Shown here: positions 43,303-53,403 of the stretch, piece by piece
Position numbering within the stretch: position 1 is the first letter of the stretch
How the letters are laid out: the number at the start of each line of letters is the position of its first letter
Source: an uncultured Polaribacter sp.
GTDB lineage: Bacteria; Bacteroidota; Bacteroidia; Flavobacteriales; Flavobacteriaceae
Length of the DNA: 64,000 bases
Direction of reading: 5' to 3'
Assembly (NCBI GenBank): GCA_943788865.1
Contig: CALSRX010000005.1
Coordinates: forward strand, 337,331 to 401,330
Made by a program: the position numbers and the translations under genes
The notes under the pieces: model-generated
Databases searched by the model: none
Told to the model about the DNA's origin: nothing
The model's input: the letters and a program-made list of their open reading frames with translations, nothing else

Positions 43303-44076
43303 TTTTTGCAAACATCGATTTTAATAGGAATGTTGGTAAACCGGGTTGGATTGAAGCAACTGTGAAACAATTAGAGCAAGATGTAAAAAATGGTGCTAGA
43401 GGTTTAAAAGTATATAAAAGTTTGGGATTGAGTAATGTAGATTTTAAAGGCAATAGAGTAGCCATTGACGACCCTAGATTAAGTCCGATTTGGAAAAAAA
43501 TGTGGTGAATTAGGGATTCCGGTATTGATTCATTCTGCAGATCCAAAATCTTTTTGGGATCCTTTTGATAAAGACAATGAGCGTTGGTTAGAGTTAAAGA
43601 CACATCCACGTAGAAAAAGAGATGCAAACAATCCTGCACCTTTTGAACAAATTATGAACGAACAGTATACTATGTTCAAAAAACATCCAAAAACCACCTT
43701 TATCAGTGCTCATATGGGGTGGATGTCGAATAACTTAGGCGGATTAGGAAAATTACTAGATGAAATTCCGAATATGAATGTTGGAATAGGAGCTATCATT
43801 GCTGAGTTGGGAAGACAGCCTAGAAATGCTAAAAAGTTTTTTATCAACTATCAAGACAGAATTTTATTTGGAAAAGACAGCTGGGTGCCACAAGAATTTC
43901 CAACCTATTTTAGAGTCTTAGAAAGTGCTGATGAATACTTTCCGTACCATAAAAAATACCATGCTTTTTGGCCAATGTATGGATTGGATTTACCAGACAA
44001 TGTATTAAAGAAGGTGTATTATAAAAATGCATTGCGAATTGTACCTGGTTTAGACAAAACATTATTTCCAAATTAA
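43281..44076 (+). pseudogene. Amidohydrolase (amidohydrolase 2 type), N-terminus missing and one frameshift
   Basis: The coding sequence begins abruptly at YPNRFVVFANIDFNRN, well inside the barrel, with no signal peptide, no start and no N-terminal His-x-His strand. At 43494-43500 a run of seven A instead of six shifts the frame (WKKMW stop). Removing one A gives WKKCGELGIPVLIHSADPKSFW and continues to 44076 with TFISAHMGWMSNN and RILFGKDSWVPQEF, the usual later His and Asp ligand regions. About 265 residues remain. The missing 5' part and the neighbouring headless tail share one junction at about 43.28-43.32 kb. Confidence 0.85.
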
Positions 44077-44077
44077 T

Positions 44078-44112
44078 AAAAAAAAGCCCTTGAGAAATCA
44101 AGAGCTTTTTTT
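44078..44112. terminator. Shared terminator between converging genes
   Basis: The stem GC-CTTGA/TCAAG-GC has one mismatch, loop GAAA, and A- and T-runs on both sides. It can end the amidohydrolase on the plus strand and the S9 peptidase on the minus strand. Confidence 0.75.
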
Positions 44113-44152
44113 GTATTCAACAAACAAACTAGGTTAGTTTTTCATTGAGTTG

Positions 44153-46249
44153 TTAAGATTGATGTGTCCTTTTTGGTTCAATACTAAATGCTGAATAAAA
44201 AAACTCCATCATTCTATCTCTACCTAAAGCAGTATGTCCTCTATCTGGACCCACTTGAACCTCAAAACTTTTACCTGCTTTTTGTAAAGCTTGTATCAAC
44301 TGTAAAGAATTGGATGGATGTACATTGTTATCACTTGTACCAAAATAAATCATTAATTCGCCTTTTAAATCCTTCGCATAATTCATAATGCTAGAAGCAT
44401 CATATCCTTTTTTATTATTGGTAATTAAGTTCATATAACGCTCTGTATATACATTGTCGTAATTTCTCCAATCTGTTACTGCAGAATTTGCCACTGCCAC
44501 ATGATATACATCTGGATGTCTTAATAAACTAGTTGCTGCAGTTGTACCTCCATAAGAAGTACCATATACCCCCAACTCTGTTTTTATCAAAATAAGTTCT
44601 ATTGTATAATGATTTAACCCCTTCTGCAAAATCATCCATTTCTACGATTCCAAGATTCCCATATAATTTATCTAATAAACGTTTTCCTCTACCACGAACA
44701 TTTCTACCATCAATATTTAACACTAAAAAACCATATTCAGTTAAGGCACTCGGATAGGTAAATGTTTCTCTAAATGCATTGGTAGAAGGGCCTCCATAAT
44801 TATCTAAAATAACTGGGTATTTTTGGTCGGATCAAAATTAGATGGAAAATGAATCATTCCATGTAATTCTGTTACACCATCAGCAGATGTAAAGGTAAAT
44901 ACTTCAACAGTTTTAAATCCTAATTTGTTAAACTGAGACATATCGCTTTTAGCAATCTCTGAAATCTGTTTTCCTTTAGCATCCATTAGGTTTACAAAAG
45001 GAGGGATGTTGTGTGTTTGTGCTACGTCTACAAAATACTTTCCATCTGGAGAAATACTTGTACTGTGGTTGAATTTAGGATCTGTTAAACGAACATCTTT
45101 TGTTCCGTCTAAGTTTACGCGATGCAATTGCATTTTCATGTGATTTTCACCACTACGAGCATAATAATATACTTGTTTCTTTTTTTCATCAACTTTTACC
45201 AAACGAGCAACTTCAAAATTGTGATTGGTAATTGCATTTACTAAAGTTCCGTTGTAATTGTATAAGTAGTAATTGTTAAAACCATTTCTTTCTGACGCCC
45301 AAATAAAGTGTTGACCATCTTCTAATTCATAAATTTCAGGAGTGTTTTTTGTAAAACTAGGTAACCATTCTTCTCTCACAATAGTTCTAGTTTCTCCAGT
45401 TGTTGGATTACCAGCACTATATTCCATAATGTCTTGCTTACGGTTTGTAGAATGATACAACAATTCTTTGCCATCTGGCGACCATTTAATTCCGTATAAA
45501 TAAGTTCCTAAAGCACCATCATTATATGGTTTTCCTTTTCTAACATCTAACGTAACCGTTTTTTTTTGTTTCTAAATCATACACCAATAAATCTACTGGT
45601 AAATTTTTAGCACCAACCTTTGGGTACGCTTCAATTTCTACAGAGTCTTGCACTTGTACTTGATCGTATAATACATAATATTTCTTAGCATTTTTCTCCT
45701 CAAAACGATAAAAAGCTACTTTTTTAGAATTTGGTGACCACCACATGGCAGTATTTTGTCCTAATTCTTCTCCATACACCCAAGTTGCAATTCCGAATTT
45801 GATTTGATTTTCATCATTTCCTTTGGTAGTAACGGCTTGTACATTAGATCCGTCTGCATTGCTTATGTAAACGTTTCTGTTTTTAGTAAACACTCTTAAT
45901 TTTTTGTCGGGAGAAATATGAGAAGCATATTGTCTTCCACGAGCAGGTCTATTTCCTCTTCTAAAACGTTGTTGTGGTTTTGCTTTTTCTGAAGCAATAA
46001 CTTTTTTCTTTTTAACATCATAGGTATGCTGCATTCCGTCTTCTAAATAAGTAAACGTTTACCATCTTTAGCCCATGCAACAGATGCTGGTGCTCGTTTT
46101 ATAGAGCTATATAATTTTGGGGCCATTTTTTGATATTGAGCATATCCTGGCATTTGTTTTAATTTGTCTTGAGCAGAACTATTTAGTGAAAAGACAAACA
46201 ATAGCAACAAAGAAAACAACGTTGCTTTTTTAGAATGATTCAAATACAT
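44153..46249 (-). pseudogene. Secreted dipeptidyl-peptidase IV-type S9 peptidase with four frameshifts
   Basis: Reading 46249 to 44153: a signal peptide (...VFSLNSSAQDK), a DPP IV beta-propeller (KNRNVYISNADGSNVQAVT, WWSPNSKKVAFYRF, YYYARSGENHMKMQLHRVN), then the hydrolase domain with VLNIDGRNVRGRG. The nucleophile is in GTSYGGTTAA, Asp in FGTSDNNVHP and His in DRGHTALG. Four homopolymer indels break it: one base missing at 46053-46055, one extra at 45559-45567, one missing at 44820-44824, and one extra at 44569-44573. They sum to zero, and correcting them gives 698 residues without other damage. All catalytic residues are present, which favours sequence error over decay. Confidence 0.9.
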
Positions 46250-46327
46250 TTTAAGTTGATTTAAGTTTAATTCGAGTAAAGTTACTTGAAAAAAAGTTCT
46301 GAGTAAAAAAAGATTGAAAATTTTAAC

Positions 46328-46337
46328 GTAAGCTTAC
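46328..46337. promoter_or_regulatory. Small palindrome in the divergent gap before the D-amino acid operon
   Basis: GTAAGCTTAC is a perfect 10-bp palindrome about 75 bases before the aminotransferase ATG. TAACTTTC at 46378-46385 resembles a -7 element. The evidence is weak for both. Confidence 0.25.
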
Positions 46338-46410
46338 AATATTTAAAACAAAATTTTCCTGTAATAAAATATATAACTAACTTTCATCCATAAATTATAT
46401 AGCAGGCTTC

Positions 46411-47253
46411 ATGAACAACTATCCAACTAAAGTATATCTTAATGGTGAAATATTAGATGCAAAAACTGCCAAAATATCTGTATTTGACAGAGGATTTTTA
46501 TTTGGAGATGGCATTTATGAAGTGATGGTTCAAATTAATGGACGCTTTTTTTATGGAGATGCACACTTAAAGCGTTTACAATATTGTTTGGATACAATCG
46601 ATATTGATTTTGATGTAAAATCGCTTCAAAAAGAAATTGAAAAATTATTAATTGCTGCAGAATTACAAGAACAAGATTGTTTGTTATACATGCAAGTTAC
46701 AAGGGGAACTGCTCCAAGAACGCATTCGTATCCTAAAAATACAACTCCAACAGTTATGATGTATGCAGTACCTAAAAAACTGCCAGAGATTAATCAAATA
46801 CATGCTGCAGTTGTTACAACGAATGATTACCGATGGGAAAAATGTGATTTAAAAATGACTTCGCTACTAGGAAATGTTATGGCTAACGAATTTGCAATGC
46901 AACAGAATTGCTTTGAAACCTTGTTTGTTCGAGATGGAGTCATCACAGAAGCTTCACATTGCAATGTATTTTTTGTGAAAGGGAATACTGTATATACTCA
47001 TCCAGCAGATCAATTTATTCTCAATGGTATTACAAGACAAATAGTAATCGATTTATGTAACAAACTTGAGATAAAAGTTGTTGAAGAAGGAGTTCTCTTT
47101 TCTGAAATTTCTGAAATAGACGAAGCTTTTTTAACAGGCACATCAACTCAGATTGCTTCTATAAGACAAATGAACAACCATTTCTTTTATCAAGAGGATG
47201 CCATTGGAAAGATCACTGAAAAATTACAACAAGCGTATTTAGAGTTAAAATAA
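46411..47253 (+). CDS. Class IV aminotransferase, probably D-amino acid aminotransferase
   Basis: This 280-residue protein has the fold-type IV PLP pattern: YLNGEILDAKTAKISVFDRG, FLFGDGIYEVM, HLKRL, YMQVTRGTAPRTH and the PLP lysine in WEKCDLKMTSLLGNVMANE. The C-terminal binding loop is TEASHCNVFFV, and LTGTSTQIASI closes it. The R-W-x-K-C-D-x-K context is like D-alanine aminotransferase rather than the branched-chain enzyme. It is followed after 8 bases by an N-acyl-D-amino acid deacylase, which supports D-amino acid metabolism. This gene is intact although it lies within the indel-rich stretch. Confidence 0.88.
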   Translation: MNNYPTKVYLNGEILDAKTAKISVFDRGFLFGDGIYEVMVQINGRFFYGDAHLKRLQYCLDTIDIDFDVKSLQKEIEKLLIAAELQEQDCLLYMQVTRGTAPRTHSYPKNTTPTVMMYAVPKKLPEINQIHAAVVTTNDYRWEKCDLKMTSLLGNVMANEFAMQQNCFETLFVRDGVITEASHCNVFFVKGNTVYTHPADQFILNGITRQIVIDLCNKLEIKVVEEGVLFSEISEIDEAFLTGTSTQIASIRQMNNHFFYQEDAIGKITEKLQQAYLELK

Positions 47254-47261
47254 TAGCCATT

Positions 47262-48861
47262 ATGAACAATTATAAAAGCAGTATACATTGTATTTTATTT
47301 GTATTTGGAATAACATTGCTATTCTCTTGTACTGATGATCATACAGTTTATGATATCATTATAGAAAAAGGAACTGTGTATGAAGGCTCAGGTAAAGATC
47401 CTATTGCAACTGATATTGGAATCAAAAATCATGTGATTCAAAAACTTGGAGACCTCTCAAATTCTAAAGCGAATAGAAGAATTGACGCTTCAGGTTTATC
47501 AGTATCACCCGGCTTTATAGATATGCACGCACATTTAGAACCCATTTTAGAATTGTCAGATTGTGAAAGTATGTTAAGACAAGGTGTCACAACAGCTTTA
47601 GGTGGTCCTGACGGAAATAGCCCTTGGCCATTTGCTGCTTATTTACAAAAATTAGATTCCATCGGAATTGGAATGAATGTAGGTTATTTGGTTGGGCACA
47701 ATAAAGTGCGTAGCAATGTGATGCAATTAGAAAATCGTATGCCTACATCGGAAGAATTAGCGACTATGAAAGCACAAATCAAAACAGCTATGAGTGAAGG
47801 TGCATTTGGAATTTCTACAGGATTAAAATATTTACCAGGTGCATTTTCAAAAATAGAGGAGGTTATAGAACTGTCAAAAATATCAGCTAATTTAGGAGGA
47901 ATTTACACTTCACATTTAAGAGAAGAAGGCTTGGGGTTGTTTGCTGCTGTTAGAGAAGCGATTACCATTTCTGATAAAGCGAACATTCCAGTTATTTTAA
48001 CCCATCATAAAGTCATTGGAAAACCTATGTGGGGAAAAAGTTCAGTAACATTATCAATGGTAGATTCAGCTAGAACTGCTGGATTAGATATAAAAATAGA
48101 TCAATATCCATACAATGCAAGTTATACAGGAATTTCAATTTTAATTCCGAGTTGGGCTAGGGCTGGTGGAAATGATGCCTTTAAAGAACGATTAAAAAAC
48201 CCAAAATTAAGAGAGCGTATCAAAGCAGGAATTATTTATAATATAGAAAACGATAGAGGTGGGAATGATTTGGCAAGGGTACAATTTGCAAAAGTAGCAT
48301 GGCAACCAGAATTAGAAGGTAAAACCCTTAAATATTGGGCTGAGCAAAAAGGACTAAAAGTAAATTCAGAAACTGGCGCTGAATTAGTAATTGAAGCTCA
48401 AGTAAACGGGGGAGCTTCTTGTATATTTCACGCTATGAGTGAAGTAGATGTAGAGCGTATTATGCAACATCCACAAACCATGATTGCATCTGATGGAAGG
48501 TTGGTGAAACCTGGTATTGGACATCCTCATCCAAGATGGTACGGAACATTTCCAAGAGTATTAGGACATTACGCTAGAGATAAAAAAACAATTTCATTGG
48601 CTACGGCTATTTATAAAATGACACAACTTCCTGCTACTACTTTAAGGTTTAAAAAACAGGGGAGTTATTAGAGTAGGTGCAAAAGCAGATATTGTTGTTT
48701 TTGATGAAGAAACAATAATTGACAAAGCAACTTTTCAGGAACCACACCAATACCCAAAAGGGATTCCATATGTACTAGTCAACGGACAAATTTCTATAGA
48801 CAACGGAGAATTTAAAAAGTTAAAAGCGGGAGAAGTACTTCGAAAAGCTTGGAATAAATAA
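47262..48861 (+). pseudogene. N-acyl-D-amino acid deacylase family lipoprotein with a 1-base insertion
   Basis: A lipoprotein signal (FVFGITLLFSC) leads into an amidohydrolase of the D-aminoacylase type: SPGFIDMHAHLEP (His-x-His), GVTTALGGPDG, TSHLREEG and LTHHKVIG (His ligands), MIASDGRLVKPGIGHPHPR (Asp ligand). At 48659-48662 a run of four G instead of three shifts the frame to a stop at 48669-48671. Without it the protein continues GVIRVGAKADIVVFDEETI to 48861, 532 residues. The lost part is the C-terminal beta-sandwich, not the active site. It would release free D-amino acids from acylated forms for the aminotransferase encoded just upstream. Confidence 0.88.
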
Positions 48862-48867
48862 TAAATC

Positions 48868-48907
48868 AAATAAATCCAACTAATAATTTTAGTTGGATTT
48901 ATTTTTT
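48868..48907 (+). terminator. Terminator of the D-amino acid operon
   Basis: The stem AAATCCAACTAA/TTAGTTGGATTT has a 5-base loop and is followed by a T-run. Confidence 0.85.
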
Positions 48908-48945
48908 CTCTAAATTTGAGAATTAACACAATTTAAACCAAACTT

Positions 48946-51900
48946 ATGAAGTCTTTATCTGTATCCTTAAAAATTCTTTTAGCATTCTTTTTTACAAGCA
49001 CACTAATCGCACAAGATTTTAGTGTTTTAAAATACAGAACGGTTGGCCCTGAAAGAGGTGGAAGAGTAACAACCGTTACAGGAACACCCATGTTACCAGG
49101 AACTTTTTATTTAGGTGCAACCGGTGGTGGAGTATGGAAATCTGAAGATTATGGAACTACATGGAATAATGTTTCTGACGGATTTTTCGCAACTCCTTCT
49201 ATAGGTGCTATTGAAGTTGCTGTTAACGATCCAAATATTGTATATGTGGGTACAGGATCTGATGGTTTACGAAGCAATGTAATTTCAGGAAAAGGAGTTT
49301 ATAAATCGATCAATGCTGGGAAAACCTGGGAACATATTGGCTTAAGAGAAACTGGTCAAATTGGCGCAGTAGAAATAGATCCAACAAATCATAATATTGT
49401 ATGGGTTGCCGCTATTGGGAATGCTTTTAAAAATAATAGTGAACGTGGTATATATAAAACCATAGATGGTGGTAAAAACTGGGAAAAAGTATTGTTTATT
49501 TCTGATGAAGTTGGTTTTGCTGATTTAGAGTTATTACCAAGCAATCCAAATATTGTGTATGCTGCTTCATGGAAAGGGCAGCGTAAACCTTGGACCATCA
49601 TTTCTGGTGGTTCAAAGGATGAAGGCGGAATTTACAAATCAATTAACGGTGGAAAGGATTGGGTAAAATTAGAAAATGGGTTACCAAAAGGTTTGATTGG
49701 AAAAATTGATTTAGCGGTTTCTGCTGTTGATTCAAGTATTTTATATGCAGTCATCGAAGCACCTGGTAAAGATGGGGGTTTGTACAAATCTGTAGATCAA
49801 GGAAAATCTTTTAAGCAGGTTTCTAACAACCAAGGATTGGTAAACAGACCTTTTTATTACACAAACATAGAGTTAGACCCAACAAATCCAGATATTATTT
49901 ATTCAAATGCAAATCCATTATTAAAATCAATAGATGGTGGTAAAAGTTGGAGCAGAATGTCGGTTTCCACATGGAGACAATCATGATATTTGGATCAATC
50001 CAAACAATCCAAACTTGTTAATCCAATCCAACGATGGCGGTGCAAATGTTTCGCACAATGGTGGTAAAACATGGTCTACACAGTTCAATCAACCAACAGC
50101 AGAATTGTATCAAGTAGAAGTAGATGATCAATATCCATATTGGTTATACGCTGGCCAACAAGACAATTCTACCGTTGCTATACCAAGTTTGACTCCTTCT
50201 GCAACCGTAATTTCTGGAAAAGGTTGGGGGATAAGTGTTGGAGGATGTGAAACGGGCCCTGCAGTACCAAAACCAGGGAATCATAATATTGTCTATGCTA
50301 ACTGTAAAGGGAATTTTGGAGTTTTTAATAAGTTAACAGGAATAGAAAAAAATTATACTGTTGGCGCTTCCTATATATACGGACACAATCCGAAAGATTT
50401 AAAATACCGTTTTCAGCGTGTTGCTCCAATTCATGTTTCTCCACACAATCCAAATGTAGTGTATCATGGGTCACAATACATTCATAAAACAATGACCGAT
50501 GGAAAAATTTGGGAAACGATTTCACCAGATTTAACTGCTTTTGAAGCTGATAAACAAGTGATTTCTGGTAGCCCAATTACGAGAGATATTACTGGAGAAG
50601 AATATTATAGCACTTTATACTCTATACGAGAGTCTAAATTAAAAGAAGGGTTGATTTGGACAGGTTCTAATGACGGTGTGGTTTCTGTGACTCAAAATGG
50701 AGGGAAATCTTGGAGCAATGTAACGCCTAGAAAATTACCTAAAGGAGGTAGAGTAGAATCGGTAGAGCCATCTCAATTTAATCCTGCAAAAGCATATATA
50801 GCTGTTGACAGACATTTATTGGGCGATGCCAAACCTTATTTTTACAAAACCACAAATTATGGTAAAACTTGGGAGTTAATTTCTACAAGTTCAAATGGAA
50901 TTCCAGATGATTTTACTGCTAAAGTTTTACGCGAAGATCCTGTTAGAGAAGGCTTGCTATACGCCGGAACAGAATTCGGAATGTTTGTTTCTTTTAATGA
51001 CGGAAAGTCTTGGGAGAAGTTTCAACAGAATTTACCTGTAACGCCAATTACTGATATTAAAATCTTTAGAGGAGATTTAATTTTAAGTACGATGGGAAGA
51101 GGTTTTTGGATTTTAGATAATATTACTTCATTAAGGCAAAAAGAAATCAATCGTTTACAAAATACTCCGTGGTTATTTAAACCAGATACAACTATTCGGT
51201 ATCGTTCTCGAGGGTATAGAACCAATGTTGTTGTTCAATATCCGGGAACTAGTGTAATTATAGATTATTTTATTCCGAATGGTAATACTTCACCAATTCA
51301 ATTAGAAATTTTAGATTTAAATAGAAAACCAGTTGCAGCAATTGTTAGTGATAAAAACTTAATAGCAAAAACAACAATTGTAGAAGACATGAATTTGAGT
51401 CAAACTTTTAGCTATGTAGACACCAAATTAGAAACAAAAGCAGGAATCAATCGTTTTCACTGGAATTTACAGCAAAAAGGAGCTTGGTCAGCAAATAAAA
51501 GTAGAAGTTTTAAAAACGGACCAATGGTGGCACCAGGGATTTATACCGCTAAATTAACGGTAAACGGAAAATCATTTGAGCAATCGTTTGAAATTGTTAT
51601 GGATCCAAAAGTAAAAGAAGAAGGGATTACAAAAGCAGATATTGTTAATCAAATTGCAATGCAACAAAAAGTAATGGATTTACTTTCTGAAGCGAGACAA
51701 TTGCAAGATGCATTAGAAAAAGAGGCTAAATCTTTAAAAGGAAAAAAATCTGCAAGAGCAATTAAAGTAGAAGCAGCTCTTAAAGAATTGAAAAATGATT
51801 CTGGTGCTTATCCAAAGCAAATGTTTGTTTCTCAGGTTTCCTTTTTATTGAATTCATTTAGCGGTGCAGATCAAGTTCCTGGACAAGATGCTGAAAAGAG

Positions 51901-51949
51901 ATATACTGAGTTAGTGAGTCAATTTCAAAAAATAAAGGCAAGTTTGTAA
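48946..51949 (+). pseudogene. Secreted VPS10/sortilin-type BNR-repeat protein with a 1-base insertion
   Basis: After a signal peptide (...FFTSTLIAQD) come many Asp-box/BNR repeats (GGVWKSEDYGTTWNN, GVYKSINAGKTWEH, GIYKTIDGGKNWEK, GIYKSINGGKDWVK, GLYKSVDQGKSFKQ), which form a beta-propeller. At 49964-49966 three T instead of two shift the frame after SWSRMSV. Removing one gives [18 protein letters not shown] and runs to 51949, 1000 residues. The C-terminal region has a fibronectin-like domain ([15 protein letters not shown]) and a helical tail ([19 protein letters not shown]). Such proteins are common in flavobacteria and annotated as glycosyl hydrolase or sortilin; enzymatic activity is unproven. 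Confidence 0.88.
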
Positions 51950-51977
51950 ACTAACTAATTATTATCAAACCAAATTT

Positions 51978-52673
51978 ATGGAAAACAAACAGCAACAAGT
52001 TGTAGACACAACAATGTCTTATTTAACATTAAGAAAGCTCTTAGGTACTTTAGGAATATTACTGCCAATATTGCTTTTAATTTTTAATGAATTTAAAGTT
52101 CAAGCATCGATAAGTCATTTTTACTATACCAAATCGAGTGTTGTTTTCACTTCAATTCTTTTTGCTTTCGGATTGTTTCTTTTTAGTTATCGAGGAAGGT
52201 TGAAAGAAACAGAATTGGTAAGTGATAAAACACTTACCAATATTGGAGGTTTATTAGCTATTTTAACAGCATTAATTCCTACCGCTGTTTGCCAACTAGA
52301 TAACTGCAATTTTACAAGTTTTCAAAGTAAATTATCTACTTTATCTTTAGAAGAAGGCATATCTACACTATTTATACATAATGATAAATGGATTGGTGTC
52401 ATTCATTTATTATGTGCAGTTGGATTTTTAACGATTATGGGTTGGATGTCTTTTAATCGTTTTACCAAAGGAAACACAACTGCCAATAAAAAAATATTTT
52501 ACAGAGTCTGTGCTTTTATGGTTTGGTTGCCTATTATTGCTTTAGGTGTTTTAATGAAATTTGATTTAAAATTGACAAATTATGATATTTTTATTGGCGA
52601 ATGGATTTCACTGTTCTTTTTTGGAATTTCTTGGTTGGTAAAAGGAAAAGGATTGGAAAAATTTGGTGTTTAA
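51978..52673 (+). CDS. Multi-pass membrane protein, function unknown
   Basis: This 231-residue protein has about six hydrophobic segments (LLGTLGILLPILLLIF, VVFTSILFAFGLFLFSY, TNIGGLLAILTALIPTAVC, IGVIHLLCAVGFLTIMGWM, VCAFMVWLPIIALGVLM, EWISLFFFGISWLVKG). The phrase ISHFYYTKSSVVF near residue 45 occurs in uncharacterised DUF998-like proteins. It lies 28 bases after the VPS10-type gene. No function can be given. Confidence 0.8.
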   Translation: MENKQQQVVDTTMSYLTLRKLLGTLGILLPILLLIFNEFKVQASISHFYYTKSSVVFTSILFAFGLFLFSYRGRLKETELVSDKTLTNIGGLLAILTALIPTAVCQLDNCNFTSFQSKLSTLSLEEGISTLFIHNDKWIGVIHLLCAVGFLTIMGWMSFNRFTKGNTTANKKIFYRVCAFMVWLPIIALGVLMKFDLKLTNYDIFIGEWISLFFFGISWLVKGKGLEKFGV

Positions 52674-52783
52674 TTAAAAATAAAAAGTTTCTTAAGCTAA
52701 TTTTACCTTAGTGCTTTCTAATTAAATACTATGGTCTATAAAATCTTAATGCATCTAATTTGCATTGGTATTTAGTAAAATCG

Positions 52784-52791
52784 TATCTTTG
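52784..52791 (+). promoter_or_regulatory. TAnnTTTG promoter element of the long cold-shock protein gene
   Basis: TATCTTTG lies 35 bases before the ATG at 52827, with TTTG (52759-52762) near the -33 position. Confidence 0.55.
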
Positions 52792-52826
52792 GATACTTAA
52801 ATAGTAAAAAACATTATAAAATTCAT

Positions 52827-53282
52827 ATGGCAAAATCTCAGCAGACCTACAATAAGAGCGAAAAAGAAAAGAAACGCTTAAAAAAACGTGAAGACAAAAG
52901 AAAGAAAATGGAGGCTCGTAAAGCTGATGTTAGAGAAAATGGTAAGGCTGGAATTGAATTTGCTTATGTAGATCATAATGGTAATTTAACTGACACTCCA
53001 CCAGATCCATCTCAAAAAATAGAAGTTGAGTTGGAAGATATTATTTTAGGAATCCCTAAAAAAGAAGAAGGTGAAGCAGAAGACCCAATTAGAAATGGTA
53101 AAGTTTCTTTCTTCGATTCTTCAAAAGGTTATGGTTTTATTTTAGACACAGACAACCAAGAAAAATACTTTACACACGTTAGTGGTTTAATTGATGAAAT
53201 CACAGAAAACGATAAAGTTACTTTTGAGCTAGAAAAAGGTTTAAAAGGAATGAATGCGGTAAAGGTTAAATTAAAAAAATAA
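52827..53282 (+). CDS. Cold-shock domain protein with a basic N-terminal extension
   Basis: In this 151-residue protein the first 35 residues are strongly charged (SEKEKKRLKKREDKRKKMEA), probably a helical RNA-binding arm. An acidic linker follows, and residues about 90-150 form a cold-shock domain: NGKVSFFDSSKGYGFILDT, KYFTHVSGLIDEI and NAVKVKL. RNP1 is KGYGFI and RNP2 is YFTHV. It should bind single-stranded RNA or DNA as a chaperone. The same domain occurs in the short protein at 55520. Confidence 0.93.
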   Translation: MAKSQQTYNKSEKEKKRLKKREDKRKKMEARKADVRENGKAGIEFAYVDHNGNLTDTPPDPSQKIEVELEDIILGIPKKEEGEAEDPIRNGKVSFFDSSKGYGFILDTDNQEKYFTHVSGLIDEITENDKVTFELEKGLKGMNAVKVKLKK

Positions 53283-53306
53283 TTACACATACCAATCTAT
53301 ATATTA

Positions 53307-53337
53307 AAGCAGCTTTTTTTAAAGCTGCTTTTTTTTA
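53307..53337 (+). terminator. Terminator after the long cold-shock gene
   Basis: The stem AAGCAGCTTT/AAAGCTGCTT is followed by a run of eight T. Confidence 0.85.
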
Positions 53338-53353
53338 TGCTTTATAACTTCTG

Positions 53354-53383
53354 TTTGAGGGACTGTATATTTTCATATATTTG
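53354..53383 (+). promoter_or_regulatory. Consensus promoter of the M13 peptidase gene
   Basis: TTTG (53354-53357), an 18-base spacer and TATATTTG (53376-53383) give a full match to the Bacteroidota promoter pattern, 20 bases before the ATG. Confidence 0.75.
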
Positions 53384-53403
53384 TCTAAACTATATTTAAA
53401 CTT

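Noticed and set aside
43283..43639. 118-codon minus-strand frame across the junction
   Set aside because: It is the complement of the amidohydrolase coding sequence. The supported minus-strand remnant is in another frame (43216-43302).
44153..46249. Several separate small genes on the minus strand
   Set aside because: The pieces join into one DPP IV-type peptidase when four homopolymer indels are corrected.
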